Of a DNA stretch of 64,000 bases, positions 26,890-37,900 are shown in pieces. The notes beneath the pieces are model-generated. The model was given only the letters and a program-made list of their open reading frames with translations. It did no database searches and was not told where the DNA came from. The translations under genes were made by a program, and so were the position numbers. Numbering within the stretch: position 1 is the stretch's first letter; each line of letters opens with the position of its first letter. Origin of the DNA: Alphaproteobacteria bacterium (GTDB lineage: Bacteria; Planctomycetota; Phycisphaerae; UBA1845); the NCBI GenBank assembly GCA_028285105.1, contig JANQQE010000005.1, positions 1 to 64,000 on the forward strand, given 5' to 3'.

Positions 26890-29800
26890 TTAGTCAGTGG
26901 GAGCAAGTAAGGAGGTTGGCGAGTTATCGCTCATGAGATATGCATCGAGTTGAGAAACGATCATCTGTCTTTCATTGACTGATATCTGCTCTTTCAGTTT
27001 TTGAACGGCTTTGGCGTGCTCTGCCAAGAAACGCTTTTGCCCCGCATCTCCACTGCCGTATCGCGTAGCAGCAATCAGTGCTTTAGTATATTGAATTTGC
27101 CAATGGTCAGGGGGAAAGCGTTTCTCAAGTTCCGGCAATGCTTCGTCAAGCAAACTTTCAGCCGAGGCATATTTGTGCTGAGGGATCAAGCTCGTGACAT
27201 GAAGTCGCTGGGCGAGAGCAAAGGCGGCGGGATTGTTTGGCATATTCTCACGACAATAGTCTAAGAGTTCTCGACATAGCGGTTCGGCTTTGTCTGCGTG
27301 TCCGGAGGCAATTTGAGCTTGAGCCAATCTTGAAAGAACCGAGCTATACGAGCGCGTGCCTGTCATACCGGTTCTGCGAACTTGCTCCATGAGACCTGAG
27401 TACAATAAGCGGGCCTCTTCAAATCGACCGGCTGCCAACAAGATCGCTCCTTGCACATCCTTAGCCACGATCGTGCGAGGGTGATCAGGACCAAAACTGG
27501 CTTTCCGCCCTTCGATTGAAGCGATTGCAAACTGTTCGGCCTCCTTGAATGCTCCAAGATCCTTATATGATGACGCAAGATTGAGCGCGGCAACGCTTGT
27601 GGTGTTGTGTGATATTCCGAGCGTGCGCACGGCAATTCGGTAGGATTCAAGTAGCACGTCCACAGCTTCTCTTCGCCTGTGGGTCCGCACGAGCAAGTGC
27701 GATAGTGTATTTAAGGATCGCAACACAGCCGGGTGTTCTTCGCCAAGAACTGTTTTTCTTTTCGCCAACGCCTCGCGAAGCAGGGGTTCCGCCGATTCGT
27801 ATTTGCGCATGTAGATGTAGTTTTCGGCAAGGTTGTGACCGGATGACAACGTGCTCGGATGGTTTGCGCCGTAGATATTTTGAAATCGTTCATGTACCTC
27901 GGATATGAGAGGCTCGGCCTCTTCATACTTTCGGACCGACGTCAAAAGCAATGCCAAATCCTTCATCCGAGCGATCGTACTGGGGTGCCCATAGCCTTTT
28001 GCATCTCGAGAGATCTGGAGCACTTCTCGCAATAGCGATTCCGACTCTTCCGGTTGATTGGTGTGACGCAGGTGATTACCGAGCATCGCCATTGCATCGA
28101 TCAGCAATTGGTCATGAGGGTTCAGTTCGCGGCGCGCGACAACGAGGGCCTCGCGAAAGTTCTCCTCGGCTTCGGAGAACTTTGACCTGTCCTCTTGTAT
28201 CGAAGCCAACTGGAGTAAGGCCCTTAGAGTTTCAGGGTCTTGGCTGCCAAGTTCTAGTCGCATGCCTTCAACAACTTCCAGCAACTCTTGCTCCGCTTCT
28301 TCGTAGCGTCCCAGCATTGCCAGTGTCATGCTGGCCTTTCGTGCTGCTACAAGTGCGCTGGGATCATCCGTGCCAACGAGGGCCGACCGATGAGAATGCG
28401 CTGACTCGAATTGCAATCGGGCTTTTTCATATAGCCCAAGCGAATCGTAAACGCTGCCCAATGACATTCGAAGCTCGGCTTCGATGAGAGGCTGATCTTC
28501 GAATTCACGATCGACCGTATCGACGGCGTTGGAGATCACTTGCTCGTCGAGCAATCGGCTTGCAATGCCTGTGGCGTCGATGCGTGATAGGAGTTGCTCG
28601 ACGAGTACTCTTGAGATTTCGTCGTCTTCATTGGCTACCCGAACCGCGTCGGTCCGCAGGTCGGCTCGCAACTGCCCACCCATTTCTTCCAAGTCGATGT
28701 TGGTGAGCATTCTGCCTTGAAAGTCAGCCACTGCCTGAAGCTGCTTCTGTCGTTGCGTTGCTTGTTGCAACCCGTATAAACTGCCAACCAAACCAAGAAT
28801 AAGCGCTAACATCGTCGCTGTTGCGCCGCCCACCAACGCCTTGTTGCGTCGGGCAAATCTGCTCAATTGATAGAATGTGGTTGCTGGCCGGGCTTGGATT
28901 GGCTCGGAGTTTAGATAGCGCCGAATGTCCGCTGCCAACTCAGCCGCCGTTGCGTATCGGCGACCACGCTGCTTCTCCATTGCCTTGCACACTATCGTTT
29001 CGATATCACCGCGAAGGGCCTGATCAACCGATCCTAGCCGCGGCGGATCTTGCTCGCGTACGATGCTCACCGCTTTCGTGATGGCCATGCCGCTGAAGGA
29101 GAAGGGTACGTGACCCGCGAGTACTTCATAGAGAACCACACCAAGCGAATACACGTCGCACTGCGTATCGATGTCCGAAGTGTCCGCAGAGACCTGCTCA
29201 GGGCTCATATAACACAACGTGCCCAATAGCTCACCGACATTCGTTTCGAGCGTCACGACCCGCTGATCGCTATCGAGCATTCGGGCGATACCGAAATCGA
29301 CTATTTTGGGTTGGCCCATTGGCTTCGTGGTAGCCCGGTGCGCCGATCGTTCGATACATGAGGCATTTTCTTCGTCATCGATGACCAGGATATTGACCGG
29401 CTTGAGATCTCGGTGGATCACCCCTTTTTGGTGAGCGTGCTGCACTGCATCGCACACCCGCGCAACCAACTCCAGGCACTGGTCGACTCTCAATTCACGC
29501 GCCTTGCAGAAGTTGGTGAGCGATTGGCCTTCAATAAACTCCATGGCGAAGAACGGGGCGCTGTCATTCGAACGCTCGTCAATGGAGGCTTCGTAAATCT
29601 GCGCGATACCTGGGTGCTGCAACTGGCCCAGAACCTCTGCTTCAAGTTTGAATCTCCGAATCAATTGTCGAGAAATCATCGATGAACGAATTACCTTCAG
29701 GGCAACCCGACGCTGAGGTGACTGCTGTTGGGCCTCATAAACGGTGCCCATCCCACCCTGGCCAACGATCTTCACAATTTTGTACTGCCCGATTCGTTTG

Positions 29801-30051
29801 GGTAGCAGCGCACGTTTTGCGCATGTCTCGACCGAATCCACGTTATCCGAGATCAGTTCGGCAATACCCTGATCCATTGGACCATCAACGAATGCATGCG
29901 GCGCGTCGTGCTCCGAGAGAAGCGACCTAACCGCTTCGCGCAGGTTTGCGTCGGGACATCGATCATCAAGCCAGCTTCCGCGTTCCTCAACGGGGACCGA
30001 CAGTCCTTCTTCGAACAGAACCTTGGCTTCTTGGTATTGTTCAGGCGTCAC
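26890..30051 (-). CDS. Membrane Ser/Thr protein kinase with C-terminal TPR repeats (module 3)
   Basis: The protein has 1053 residues. Motifs are GQGGMG at 97-102, VALK lysine 119, HRDLKPVN 213-220, DFG 252-254 and MSPEQ at 282-286; all catalytic residues are kept. A single membrane segment lies at about 410-436 (GGATATMLALILGLVGSLYG). TPR-like repeats fill about 520-1000, less regular than in module 2. The GTG start overlaps the sigma stop (GTGA). It lies directly after the left end of element 2, the same position that kinase 1 has in element 1, so the two elements share a layout: att, kinase, sigma, then divergent secreted genes. It probably acts on the coupled sigma factor. Confidence 0.93.
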   Translation of the reverse strand: MTPEQYQEAKVLFEEGLSVPVEERGSWLDDRCPDANLREAVRSLLSEHDAPHAFVDGPMDQGIAELISDNVDSVETCAKRALLPKRIGQYKIVKIVGQGGMGTVYEAQQQSPQRRVALKVIRSSMISRQLIRRFKLEAEVLGQLQHPGIAQIYEASIDERSNDSAPFFAMEFIEGQSLTNFCKARELRVDQCLELVARVCDAVQHAHQKGVIHRDLKPVNILVIDDEENASCIERSAHRATTKPMGQPKIVDFGIARMLDSDQRVVTLETNVGELLGTLCYMSPEQVSADTSDIDTQCDVYSLGVVLYEVLAGHVPFSFSGMAITKAVSIVREQDPPRLGSVDQALRGDIETIVCKAMEKQRGRRYATAAELAADIRRYLNSEPIQARPATTFYQLSRFARRNKALVGGATATMLALILGLVGSLYGLQQATQRQKQLQAVADFQGRMLTNIDLEEMGGQLRADLRTDAVRVANEDDEISRVLVEQLLSRIDATGIASRLLDEQVISNAVDTVDREFEDQPLIEAELRMSLGSVYDSLGLYEKARLQFESAHSHRSALVGTDDPSALVAARKASMTLAMLGRYEEAEQELLEVVEGMRLELGSQDPETLRALLQLASIQEDRSKFSEAEENFREALVVARRELNPHDQLLIDAMAMLGNHLRHTNQPEESESLLREVLQISRDAKGYGHPSTIARMKDLALLLTSVRKYEEAEPLISEVHERFQNIYGANHPSTLSSGHNLAENYIYMRKYESAEPLLREALAKRKTVLGEEHPAVLRSLNTLSHLLVRTHRRREAVDVLLESYRIAVRTLGISHNTTSVAALNLASSYKDLGAFKEAEQFAIASIEGRKASFGPDHPRTIVAKDVQGAILLAAGRFEEARLLYSGLMEQVRRTGMTGTRSYSSVLSRLAQAQIASGHADKAEPLCRELLDYCRENMPNNPAAFALAQRLHVTSLIPQHKYASAESLLDEALPELEKRFPPDHWQIQYTKALIAATRYGSGDAGQKRFLAEHAKAVQKLKEQISVNERQMIVSQLDAYLMSDNSPTSLLAPTD

Positions 30052-30623
30052 CTAAGCCCCGCTTTTCTGAGTTCACCGCTCAACCACGCCTTGGCCATGC
30101 GCCATTCACTTTGCACTGTTGTGCGTGAGACCTTAAGAATGTCGGCCACCTCTGCCTCAGTGAGACCGCCCAGAAAACGAAGCTCAACGACACGGTACTG
30201 GCGCTCGTCCAGCTGGGAGAGTTTCTCCAGGGCGTCATCCAGCATCACTAGATCAATCGCCTCTTCGTGCGATGGCGTCAGCAGGCCGGTCAATGTGATT
30301 TGTTTAAAATCGCCACCGCGTTTCTGAGCGCGCCTGGCTCGAGCGTGATCGATCAGCACCCGCCGCATCGCAGTGGCACCGACCGCCTTGAAGTGTGTTT
30401 GCCCCTGCCACTGCACACGGGTTTGGTCGATCAGGTGAAGGAACGCTTCATGCACCAGTGCCGTCGGTTGCAGCGTGTGATTGGGAGACTCACCGCGTAA
30501 GAATCGTCCGGCAATCGAGCGCAGGTCGTTGTAGACCAGGGGCGTCAACTTCTCCGCCGCAGACTGGTATCCGGCGTTCAGGTCCTCCAGCAATCGCGTG
30601 GCATAGTTCGATTCATCTGACAT
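30048..30623 (-). CDS. ECF-family RNA polymerase sigma factor (module 3)
   Basis: The protein has 191 residues from ATG 30623. HTLQPTALVHEAF is at 49-61; region 4 at about 125-185 carries VVELRFLGGLTEAEVADIL followed by SEWRMAKAWL. It overlaps kinase 3 by 4 nt and is divergent from the FGE-like/LVIVD protein at 30817. Its presumed targets (30817 and 34929) share an upstream sequence different from the class 1 element of the other modules, which would fit a different promoter specificity. Target assignment is inferred from position only. Confidence 0.93.
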   Translation of the reverse strand: MSDESNYATRLLEDLNAGYQSAAEKLTPLVYNDLRSIAGRFLRGESPNHTLQPTALVHEAFLHLIDQTRVQWQGQTHFKAVGATAMRRVLIDHARARRAQKRGGDFKQITLTGLLTPSHEEAIDLVMLDDALEKLSQLDERQYRVVELRFLGGLTEAEVADILKVSRTTVQSEWRMAKAWLSGELRKAGLR

Positions 30624-30721
30624 TCTCAGAGCGTACCACGCCCAAGGTGGCCATTCCAGATACCGCCAGAAGGCACCAAATGGCGGAAAACGAAGAAAAA
30701 CCGCCTACATCGGACTTTTTT

Positions 30722-30764
30722 CTGAGCCTTCGGCGTCTCGAATTCGCGTTCCTATCGTCACCGG
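30722..30764 (+). promoter_or_regulatory. Class 2 upstream element, copy 1
   Basis: Contains CTGAGC, then CGGCGTCTCGA, TTCGCGTT and CGTCAC, in the same order and nearly the same spacing as 34836-34879. It ends 52 nt before the ATG at 30817. It is found only before the two secreted-protein genes of module 3. Confidence 0.5.
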
Positions 30765-30816
30765 TCAATGAGGTCGGCTGAATTCATGTCAGCGTTTGGA
30801 AACTGGAGTTGGAATC

Positions 30817-33800
30817 ATGCTTGAAGGAAATGGTCGCACACGGGCAGCAAGACGAAACATGGAAACCTGGTATGCTGCTCGACTGGTGCCTGCGGCACGC
30901 AGTGCATCTTGTGGAATCGCTATGCGTCATGTTGTCGGTTTGTGCTCGGTCGTATGCTTGAGCATGTCCACATCTTCGGCCCGCGCGTCGCTCATTGGTG
31001 ACTCGATAGAGTGGGACTTCGCGTTAGAGAACGTCGGTTCCATCGAGTCTGGTTTGGCCGTTGTCGTGGAACCCGGTGCTGAGGCAAGTACGACGATCGG
31101 ATTTGCCCTCGCCTCCCTGTATGAAGCCGACCTCATGACGGTTGATTCAATCTTCATGACGGATGATTCGCTGTCCTTGAGTCATTTCAACAACAGCCCG
31201 CTCGGAAACAAGACGATTTGGACGTTCCACGATCTGGACTGGCCAGGCGCACCATCCCGAATTTCCGACGTGACTCAGACCGGTGGGACGGCAGTGGATG
31301 ACATTAGCTTCACCAAAGACGCCATCACGATTACTATCCCGGATGGTTCAGGCACCCGCGGGTTCGACTTCGACATTGAACACCGGCTGCTCGCTGGTCT
31401 CGAAGATGATACGTTCAACTGGAGTTTCGCGGCAGCCGTTGCGGGCAATCTCGCAAGCGGTACTGCGACGGTGAAAGATCCAGGCGTCGATGCAAGTTGG
31501 ACTCACCCCCTGTTCTTTGATGTTTATGAGGCCGATTTCGCCTCAGATACGCTAACCCTGCGGTACCCCTCCGGTCACTTCAACAGCGAGTCAACCTGGA
31601 CGTTTACTGGACTCGACTTCGTATATCCTCTGGCTGCGGGAATCCATGAGGTGACTCAGATAGGCGGCGGCGCGGTGAATGACGTTTCCTTCACCGAAAG
31701 CTCTATCACCATCAACCTTCCCGAAGTGCATGGGCCAGCCGAGTTTACGTTCCGTGTTACACCAATTGCTGCTGTAGCGGAAGTGTCCGTTGAGACGATC
31801 ACCATCACTCACCCGGGCAACGCCGGTGATGCTCCGCATGGAGGCTACGGTTCCGTAGACCACTTGTACGATATCGGCCAGTTCGAGATCACCGCTGGGC
31901 AGTACACGGAGTTTCTCAATGCCATCGCCACTGATGACACCCACGGCTTGTATAACCCGGACATGTGGGATGAGGATACTGGCTGCAAGATCTGGCAGGC
32001 AGGCTCACCGGGCGGCCATGTGTACAGCGTTGCGCCGGACTGGGAAGATCGGCCGGTAAACTTCGTCTCGTGGGGTGACGCGGCCCGCTTCTGTAACTGG
32101 CTGCACAACGGACAGCCCACCACCGGCACCCAAGACCTGACCACCACCGAGGATGGATCCTACTTTCTCAACGGCGCGACAACCGATGAGGAACTGATTG
32201 CGATTACTCGCGAACCAGACGCCACCTGGGTGCTGCCCTCGGAAGACGAGTGGTACAAATCGGCGTATCACAACAACGACGGTGCGACGGCAAATTACTG
32301 GGATTACCCGACCGGTTCGGACACGGCACCGTCGTCCGAAGCGCCTCCGGGTTTCGACATGGACGACGGTTCGGCGAACTTCAATGGCAGCGACTATGCA
32401 ATCGGTGCGCCATACTACCGCACTGATGTTGGTGCATACGACGCCAGACCGTCGGTCAGTCCCTATGGGACTTTCGATCAGGGCGGTAACGTCTTTGAAT
32501 GGTCCGAAGGGATCGCGTTCGTCACGTCTCGCGTTTCACGGGGTGGGGCGTACTATAGCTCGTCGGACGATCTGCGTTCCTGGAACCAGAGCAGCTACGT
32601 CCCAACCTTCGAGTGGACTGGCATTGGTTTCCGCGTTGCCCGCCTGCGAAACGATTCATCACCTTGTATTATTCCGGAACGGCTCGGCGGGCTTTACACA
32701 TCGGGTTTCGCCACCAACCTGGCGATCGAGGACAATATCGCATACCTGGCAAATGGCACTCACGGACTCCTGGTTGCCGATGTGAGCGATCTGTCGGCGC
32801 CCTTTGTTCTCAGCGCGCCTGATATGTCAACCGACGCGTCCGACGTGTGGGCGGACGGAGCAAGAGTGTACGTGACCGATGTGGACCTAGGACTTCTCAT
32901 CATTGACGCAAGCACGCCGACTTCCCCAACGCTGCTCGGCTCCTACTCCGAGGCCGGGTCGATGTATGGCCTGACGGTCCGGGGCACGACGGCGTACGTC
33001 GCGGCCTTTGCCAACGGGCTTCAGATCATCGATGTGAGCAGCCCAAGTACTCCGATCTTATTGGGCAGTTCTATTGGAAGTGGTCTCGCCTTCGACGTGG
33101 CAGTCGCAGGCAACACAGCTTATGTCGCGTCTGTCGAGGCGGGCTTGCAGATCGTCGATGTAAGTGATCCTTCCAATGTCACGCTGCTCGGTTCGTACGA
33201 CACGCCGGGTTTCGCGGTGGGTGTGACCGTTGTCGATGGTGTCGCCTATGTCGCCGATGGAGAAGAAGGACTACAAATCATTGACGTTAGCGATCCAACC
33301 ATGCCCGAGCTGCTCGGCACATACGACACACAGGGTGCGGCCATTAATGTGGTCGTAGAGGGTGGCACGGCGTATGTCGCAGACGGCGACGCCGGGTTGC
33401 AGATCATCGATGTGGGCGACCCTGCGTCCCCAGCGTTGAGCAGTTGGTACAGCACGCCCGGAACGGTTGTCGGACTGCTGCTCCATGAAAACAAGGTATA
33501 TGTGGCAGACGGCGATTTCGGAGTACAGATTATCGAAATGCGAACACCGCCATTGACGGTGGACTCGCTGGGCGCGTTTGATACGCCGTCCTATGCCACG
33601 GACGTCACAGTGCTGGGCACGACCGCGTACGTTCTCGATGGCAGCGGCGGCCTTCAGGTTGTCGATGTGAGCGAGCCGGCATCGCCCTTGCCACTCGGTT
33701 CGTACGACACGATGGGCTACGCCAGCTCTGCCGCCGTCGTGGGCACGACCGTCTACGTGGCGGACCCGATTACCGGTCTGCAGATTGTGGATGTGAGCGA

Positions 33801-34641
33801 TCCGGCTTCGCCCGCGCAGCTCGGTTCGTACCCCATGCCAAGCGATGAAGCTTATCATGTGGAAATAGCAGGTGATCTCGCGTTTGTAGCCTCCAAGCTT
33901 GGTCTCCGAATCATTGATGTGAGCACACCGGCTTCACCCACGTTAGTTGGCTCGTACGACACAACTGGCGAAGCCCGCAGCGTGGCAGTGACAGACGGCA
34001 CGGCGTATTTGGCGGTACGAAGTGATGGCTTACTCGTTATTGATGTGAGCAATCCGAGCGCCCCCGTGCTGCTCGGTGAGTACCACACGGTGGGGGCCGC
34101 GGCCGCGGCCTCGGATGTGGCCGTGGTGGGCGACATCGCATACGTGGGCTATGGACCGCTTGGTCTGGAGATCCTTGACGTGGGCGATCCGGCCAACATC
34201 ACGCTGCTGGGAACTCATGAAACCCCAGGTGAGGTGTATGGCATGACGGCAGTCGGCACCTCCTTGTATCTGGCAGATAGCGGCAGCGGTTTGCTGCAGG
34301 TCGTCGACGCCAGTGATCCGATGTCGCCGCAACTGCTCGGCTCGCACCTCTCCTCATACGGTGTCGTGAACGTAAACGTGGTGGATTCAACCGCGTACAT
34401 CGCCAACGGTAGTGCCGGCCTGCTGATCTTAGATGTCAGTGACCCATGTGATACGTCATGCGCATCCGACTTTAATGGCGACGGTCAGGGCGATCCGAGC
34501 GATCACGCCATTTTCACCAACTGCATGTTCGGTCCGAACAACTCAATGTCGAACGGATGCGGAGCAGCGGACCTGGATGCTGATGGCGACGCCGATCTAG
34601 CAGACTTTGCCTTGCTCCAACGGACCTTCGACTGCCCATAA
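30817..34641 (+). CDS. Secreted FGE-like / LVIVD-repeat protein with EF-hand tail
   Basis: ATG 30817 follows GGAG; 1274 residues with a late signal sequence (about 33-58, HVVGLCSVVCLSMSTSSARA). Residues about 60-320 hold two similar beta-rich repeats (SFTKDAITITIP and SFTESSITINLP). Residues 324-611 resemble the formylglycine-generating-enzyme/sulfatase-modifying fold (FEITAGQYTEFLNA, ending GIGFRVARL). The region where true FGEs keep catalytic cysteines (RGGAYYSSSDDLRSW) has none, so a non-enzymatic binding role is likely. Residues 624-1208 carry about 14 LVIVD-type beta-propeller repeats (LQIIDVSDPASPALLGSYDT). The tail 1211-1274 is a variant EF-hand pair. First gene divergent from sigma 3. 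Confidence 0.88.
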   Translation: MLEGNGRTRAARRNMETWYAARLVPAARSASCGIAMRHVVGLCSVVCLSMSTSSARASLIGDSIEWDFALENVGSIESGLAVVVEPGAEASTTIGFALASLYEADLMTVDSIFMTDDSLSLSHFNNSPLGNKTIWTFHDLDWPGAPSRISDVTQTGGTAVDDISFTKDAITITIPDGSGTRGFDFDIEHRLLAGLEDDTFNWSFAAAVAGNLASGTATVKDPGVDASWTHPLFFDVYEADFASDTLTLRYPSGHFNSESTWTFTGLDFVYPLAAGIHEVTQIGGGAVNDVSFTESSITINLPEVHGPAEFTFRVTPIAAVAEVSVETITITHPGNAGDAPHGGYGSVDHLYDIGQFEITAGQYTEFLNAIATDDTHGLYNPDMWDEDTGCKIWQAGSPGGHVYSVAPDWEDRPVNFVSWGDAARFCNWLHNGQPTTGTQDLTTTEDGSYFLNGATTDEELIAITREPDATWVLPSEDEWYKSAYHNNDGATANYWDYPTGSDTAPSSEAPPGFDMDDGSANFNGSDYAIGAPYYRTDVGAYDARPSVSPYGTFDQGGNVFEWSEGIAFVTSRVSRGGAYYSSSDDLRSWNQSSYVPTFEWTGIGFRVARLRNDSSPCIIPERLGGLYTSGFATNLAIEDNIAYLANGTHGLLVADVSDLSAPFVLSAPDMSTDASDVWADGARVYVTDVDLGLLIIDASTPTSPTLLGSYSEAGSMYGLTVRGTTAYVAAFANGLQIIDVSSPSTPILLGSSIGSGLAFDVAVAGNTAYVASVEAGLQIVDVSDPSNVTLLGSYDTPGFAVGVTVVDGVAYVADGEEGLQIIDVSDPTMPELLGTYDTQGAAINVVVEGGTAYVADGDAGLQIIDVGDPASPALSSWYSTPGTVVGLLLHENKVYVADGDFGVQIIEMRTPPLTVDSLGAFDTPSYATDVTVLGTTAYVLDGSGGLQVVDVSEPASPLPLGSYDTMGYASSAAVVGTTVYVADPITGLQIVDVSDPASPAQLGSYPMPSDEAYHVEIAGDLAFVASKLGLRIIDVSTPASPTLVGSYDTTGEARSVAVTDGTAYLAVRSDGLLVIDVSNPSAPVLLGEYHTVGAAAAASDVAVVGDIAYVGYGPLGLEILDVGDPANITLLGTHETPGEVYGMTAVGTSLYLADSGSGLLQVVDASDPMSPQLLGSHLSSYGVVNVNVVDSTAYIANGSAGLLILDVSDPCDTSCASDFNGDGQGDPSDHAIFTNCMFGPNNSMSNGCGAADLDADGDADLADFALLQRTFDCP

Positions 34642-34835
34642 CCCGATCCGCAGTGACAAACTCATGACGACATAGAGTCGTGGTGCGAGATGGCCCACAG
34701 CCAGTTCTCACCGCGATTCTATCTTTCTCTTGGTTCACCAAGTCACGCCAAGGCGCCACCGCTGAGATTTGCCAGCTGATTGCTGCCGGAATCGGGACCA
34801 TTTGTGAAAACCAAAGAAAAAGTTTCACGAAATTA

Positions 34836-34879
34836 TCTGAGCTTCCGGCGTCTCGATTTCGCGTTACTTGCGTCACTGG
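34836..34879 (+). promoter_or_regulatory. Class 2 upstream element, copy 2
   Basis: Matches 30722-30764 in the words CTGAGC, CGGCGTCTCGA, TTTCGCGTTA and CGTCAC, and ends 49 nt before ATG 34929. The sequence between the genes is otherwise unrelated, so the conservation is local. The gap 34642-34928 holds nothing else recognisable. Confidence 0.5.
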
Positions 34880-34928
34880 ATTGGAACGCCCAACCAAATG
34901 CACATGTTTGAACAGAGGAGTCGCATCG

Positions 34929-37900
34929 ATGACGGATGGAGTTAGTTGCAAACAATCAACTACAAGAGTTTGGATAGGCCGCCAGAACCAAGCACTTTCT
35001 GTAGCCGTGATGCTCATTGGGTTCCTTAACGCGTCGCCGTCAATCGCTCAATCGACCAACACGCATTACAACGATGGCCCTATCGATATGAATGTTTGGG
35101 TCGATTCAGTCTACGTGGGTGATCCTGGTACAGACGGGAGTGTAACCGGAGGGGGTGACAACGCCGAACATCAATTCAGGGTCGATGCGGACTTTCAAGC
35201 CCCAGGATTGGTTCCCAACGGCCGCTATTGCGATACTTGGGTAACCGACGACTGGGACGGTGGCTGGCATGGAGTCGGTGCGCGCCTCGTCACTTTGACG
35301 GATGCCGTTGCTTCACCCAAGGCCGCGTCATTTACGTTTACCTATATCGAGAACGACGAATTCTACTGGCCTTGGGAGGATGAGGATGACTGTGATCCCT
35401 GGGTTGACAGGGAAAATTTCGGACGAATATTCTGGAATAATCTCCAACTTCGTCAACATGAACCATATACCAATTATACATACACCTACAATCCAGATCC
35501 GAATTGGCCGCACCTGGGTCTCCGCATCGGTTACTGGTACACGACGCCCGCACCAGCTGCAGCCGTCCCAAACGCCTTGGGGGCGGGGCCTGGGGACACA
35601 ATCACTGTACGCGTGACCCCGCCGCGCGGGTCAACCGGGAACGGTGGATACGACTGGGCAGATGATGTCGGAGTGAACCTCTACATGGAGACTCAGCCTG
35701 GAAGTGGTCAGTTCAATACCGTCTACAACACGACGGTCAATTGGGCGAATATGAACTCCGACCTATCCGTTCAGATTCCGCTCGGAACGTTAGCCGGCGA
35801 CCTGACATTCAGGGCACATGCTCAGTCTCCTCCTGACGTCAATGATGAGTGGCCACCACAGAGCAAAGGATTCGTAGAATTCACCATCGAGATTTGCGAT
35901 CAACTGACCGAATTCCCGATCGTTTCCTGCAAGAACCATACTGCATACCTAAACGCTGACGGAGTGGCAACCATTCAACCTCAGGACGTCAATAATGGCG
36001 TGCTTTCCAATTGCGGAAATTACTCCATGTCTGTTTCGCCGACGTCATTCACGTGCGCAGACATCGGAGTCAACGACGCCATACTGTCCGTCAGGAATGA
36101 CGAGCTCGGTTCCCAATGCCTCGCCCAAGTGACTGTTGTTGACATATCCCTCCCGCAAGCCGTGTGTTCAAATCAGACCGTGACGCTCGACGCCGCAGGG
36201 ACCGGTACTCTAACCGCCAGCGATTTTGATGGCGGATCCTCCGATGTATGCGGGAACATTGACGCACATCAGGTATACGCCAGTGGCTGGGCACACGTCG
36301 TGGCGACATGGGATCGAGCCGGCGACGCCGTGCTTTATGTCGATGGTGTTGAGCAAGCCCGGGTGAACATCAGTAGCTATTGGTTCAACAACAATTCTGC
36401 AACCGTTCGACAAATTGGGAATGCCTTGGAAGGAACGACGCCGAGCAGACATTGGTTAGGAGGTATCGACGATGTTCAGGTGTTTGACAGGTCGTTGACA
36501 CCGCTGGAGGTGAAGCAGTTGTTTGACCCATCAAGCGTGGACACTCCGCCGACAGCCACTCCCTCCGCCCGTTGGAGGTTCGACGAATCTTCCGGACTGG
36601 TTGCAGTCGATGATGCAGGTGCGAATCCCGGGACGCTGGTTGGCTTTGCCAACAACGACGCTCAATGGGTGCCCGGTGAGGTGGGGAATGCTCTGCAATT
36701 CGACGGTGGCAACGATTCGATGACCCACGGGTACACCCTCGGTCACGCTGGCACGATCGCCCATTGGCTCAAGCCACAAGATCCACACAGGACGAGCATC
36801 GCTTACTATGAATCGAATTCCGGACCGGGTCATGACGGTTTCGGTGACGGACAGGATCTCCTTGAAATTCACACATTTCAGTCAGGCGGTAAGTACGGGT
36901 TTTACTATCAGGATGGATCGCAGGGGGGCTCGAGCTTCAGGCTTGAAGCCGATCGCTCAGTTCCAGGCAGTTCACTCAATTTCTCCTGCGACGACGTTGG
37001 ATTCCACGAAGTGACCATGATCGCGTACGACGAATTTGGCAACGGCGGGAATTGCGAGACGTTCGTCGAAGTCCGCGAGGATGTTGCCCCCAGCGCTCAA
37101 TGTGTGGCTGAATTGAGCTTCGAAATCTGCACCAATGGTACGGTGGAGATCACTGTCGACGACATCGATAACGGCTCAAGCGATGCATGCTCCGGAGTCT
37201 TTACGCGTAGTCTAGATCGTACTCAATTCGGCGAAGCTGACGTTGGTGGCAACATGGTGACGTTGACCGTGACCGACCGCTCCGGCAATCAGAACACATG
37301 CATGTCAACTGTGACAATCAGCATACCCGATACCGATGGAGACGATACGCCAGATTGTCTCGACGGGTGTCCAGACGACGCAAACAAAACTGCGCCAGGG
37401 GCTTGCGGGTGCGGCATTCCCGATACGGATTCGGACAGCGACGGTTCAGCAGATTGCAACGATGGTTGTCCGAATGATGGCAACAAGACCAGTCCCGGTC
37501 AGTGCGGCTGTGGAATCGAGGACCTCGATTCCGACTTGGATGGAACTTGCGACAACGTCGATCTGTGTCCCGGTTTCGACGATGCGCTGGATGCGGATAC
37601 TGACGGCGTTCCTGACGGCTGCGATGTCTGTGGTGGCTTCGATGACGCGTTGGATGCTGATAGCGACGGAGTTCCGGATGGTTGCGACATTTGTAACGGA
37701 TTCGATGATACGATTGATTCCGACGGCGACGGCGTCCCGAACGGTTGCGATCTCTGTCCGGGTTACGACAACACAGCCGATGCCGACGGCGATCAAGTTC
37801 CCGATGGTTGCGACAAGTGCCCCGGGTTTGATGACACATTTGATCTTGATTTGGACGGTGTACCGGACGACTGCGATGCGTGCTTAGGATTCCCGGACGA

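Noticed and set aside
31790-32650. Active sulfatase-modifying enzyme
   Set aside because: The fold matches but the catalytic cysteines are missing, so no enzymatic call was made.
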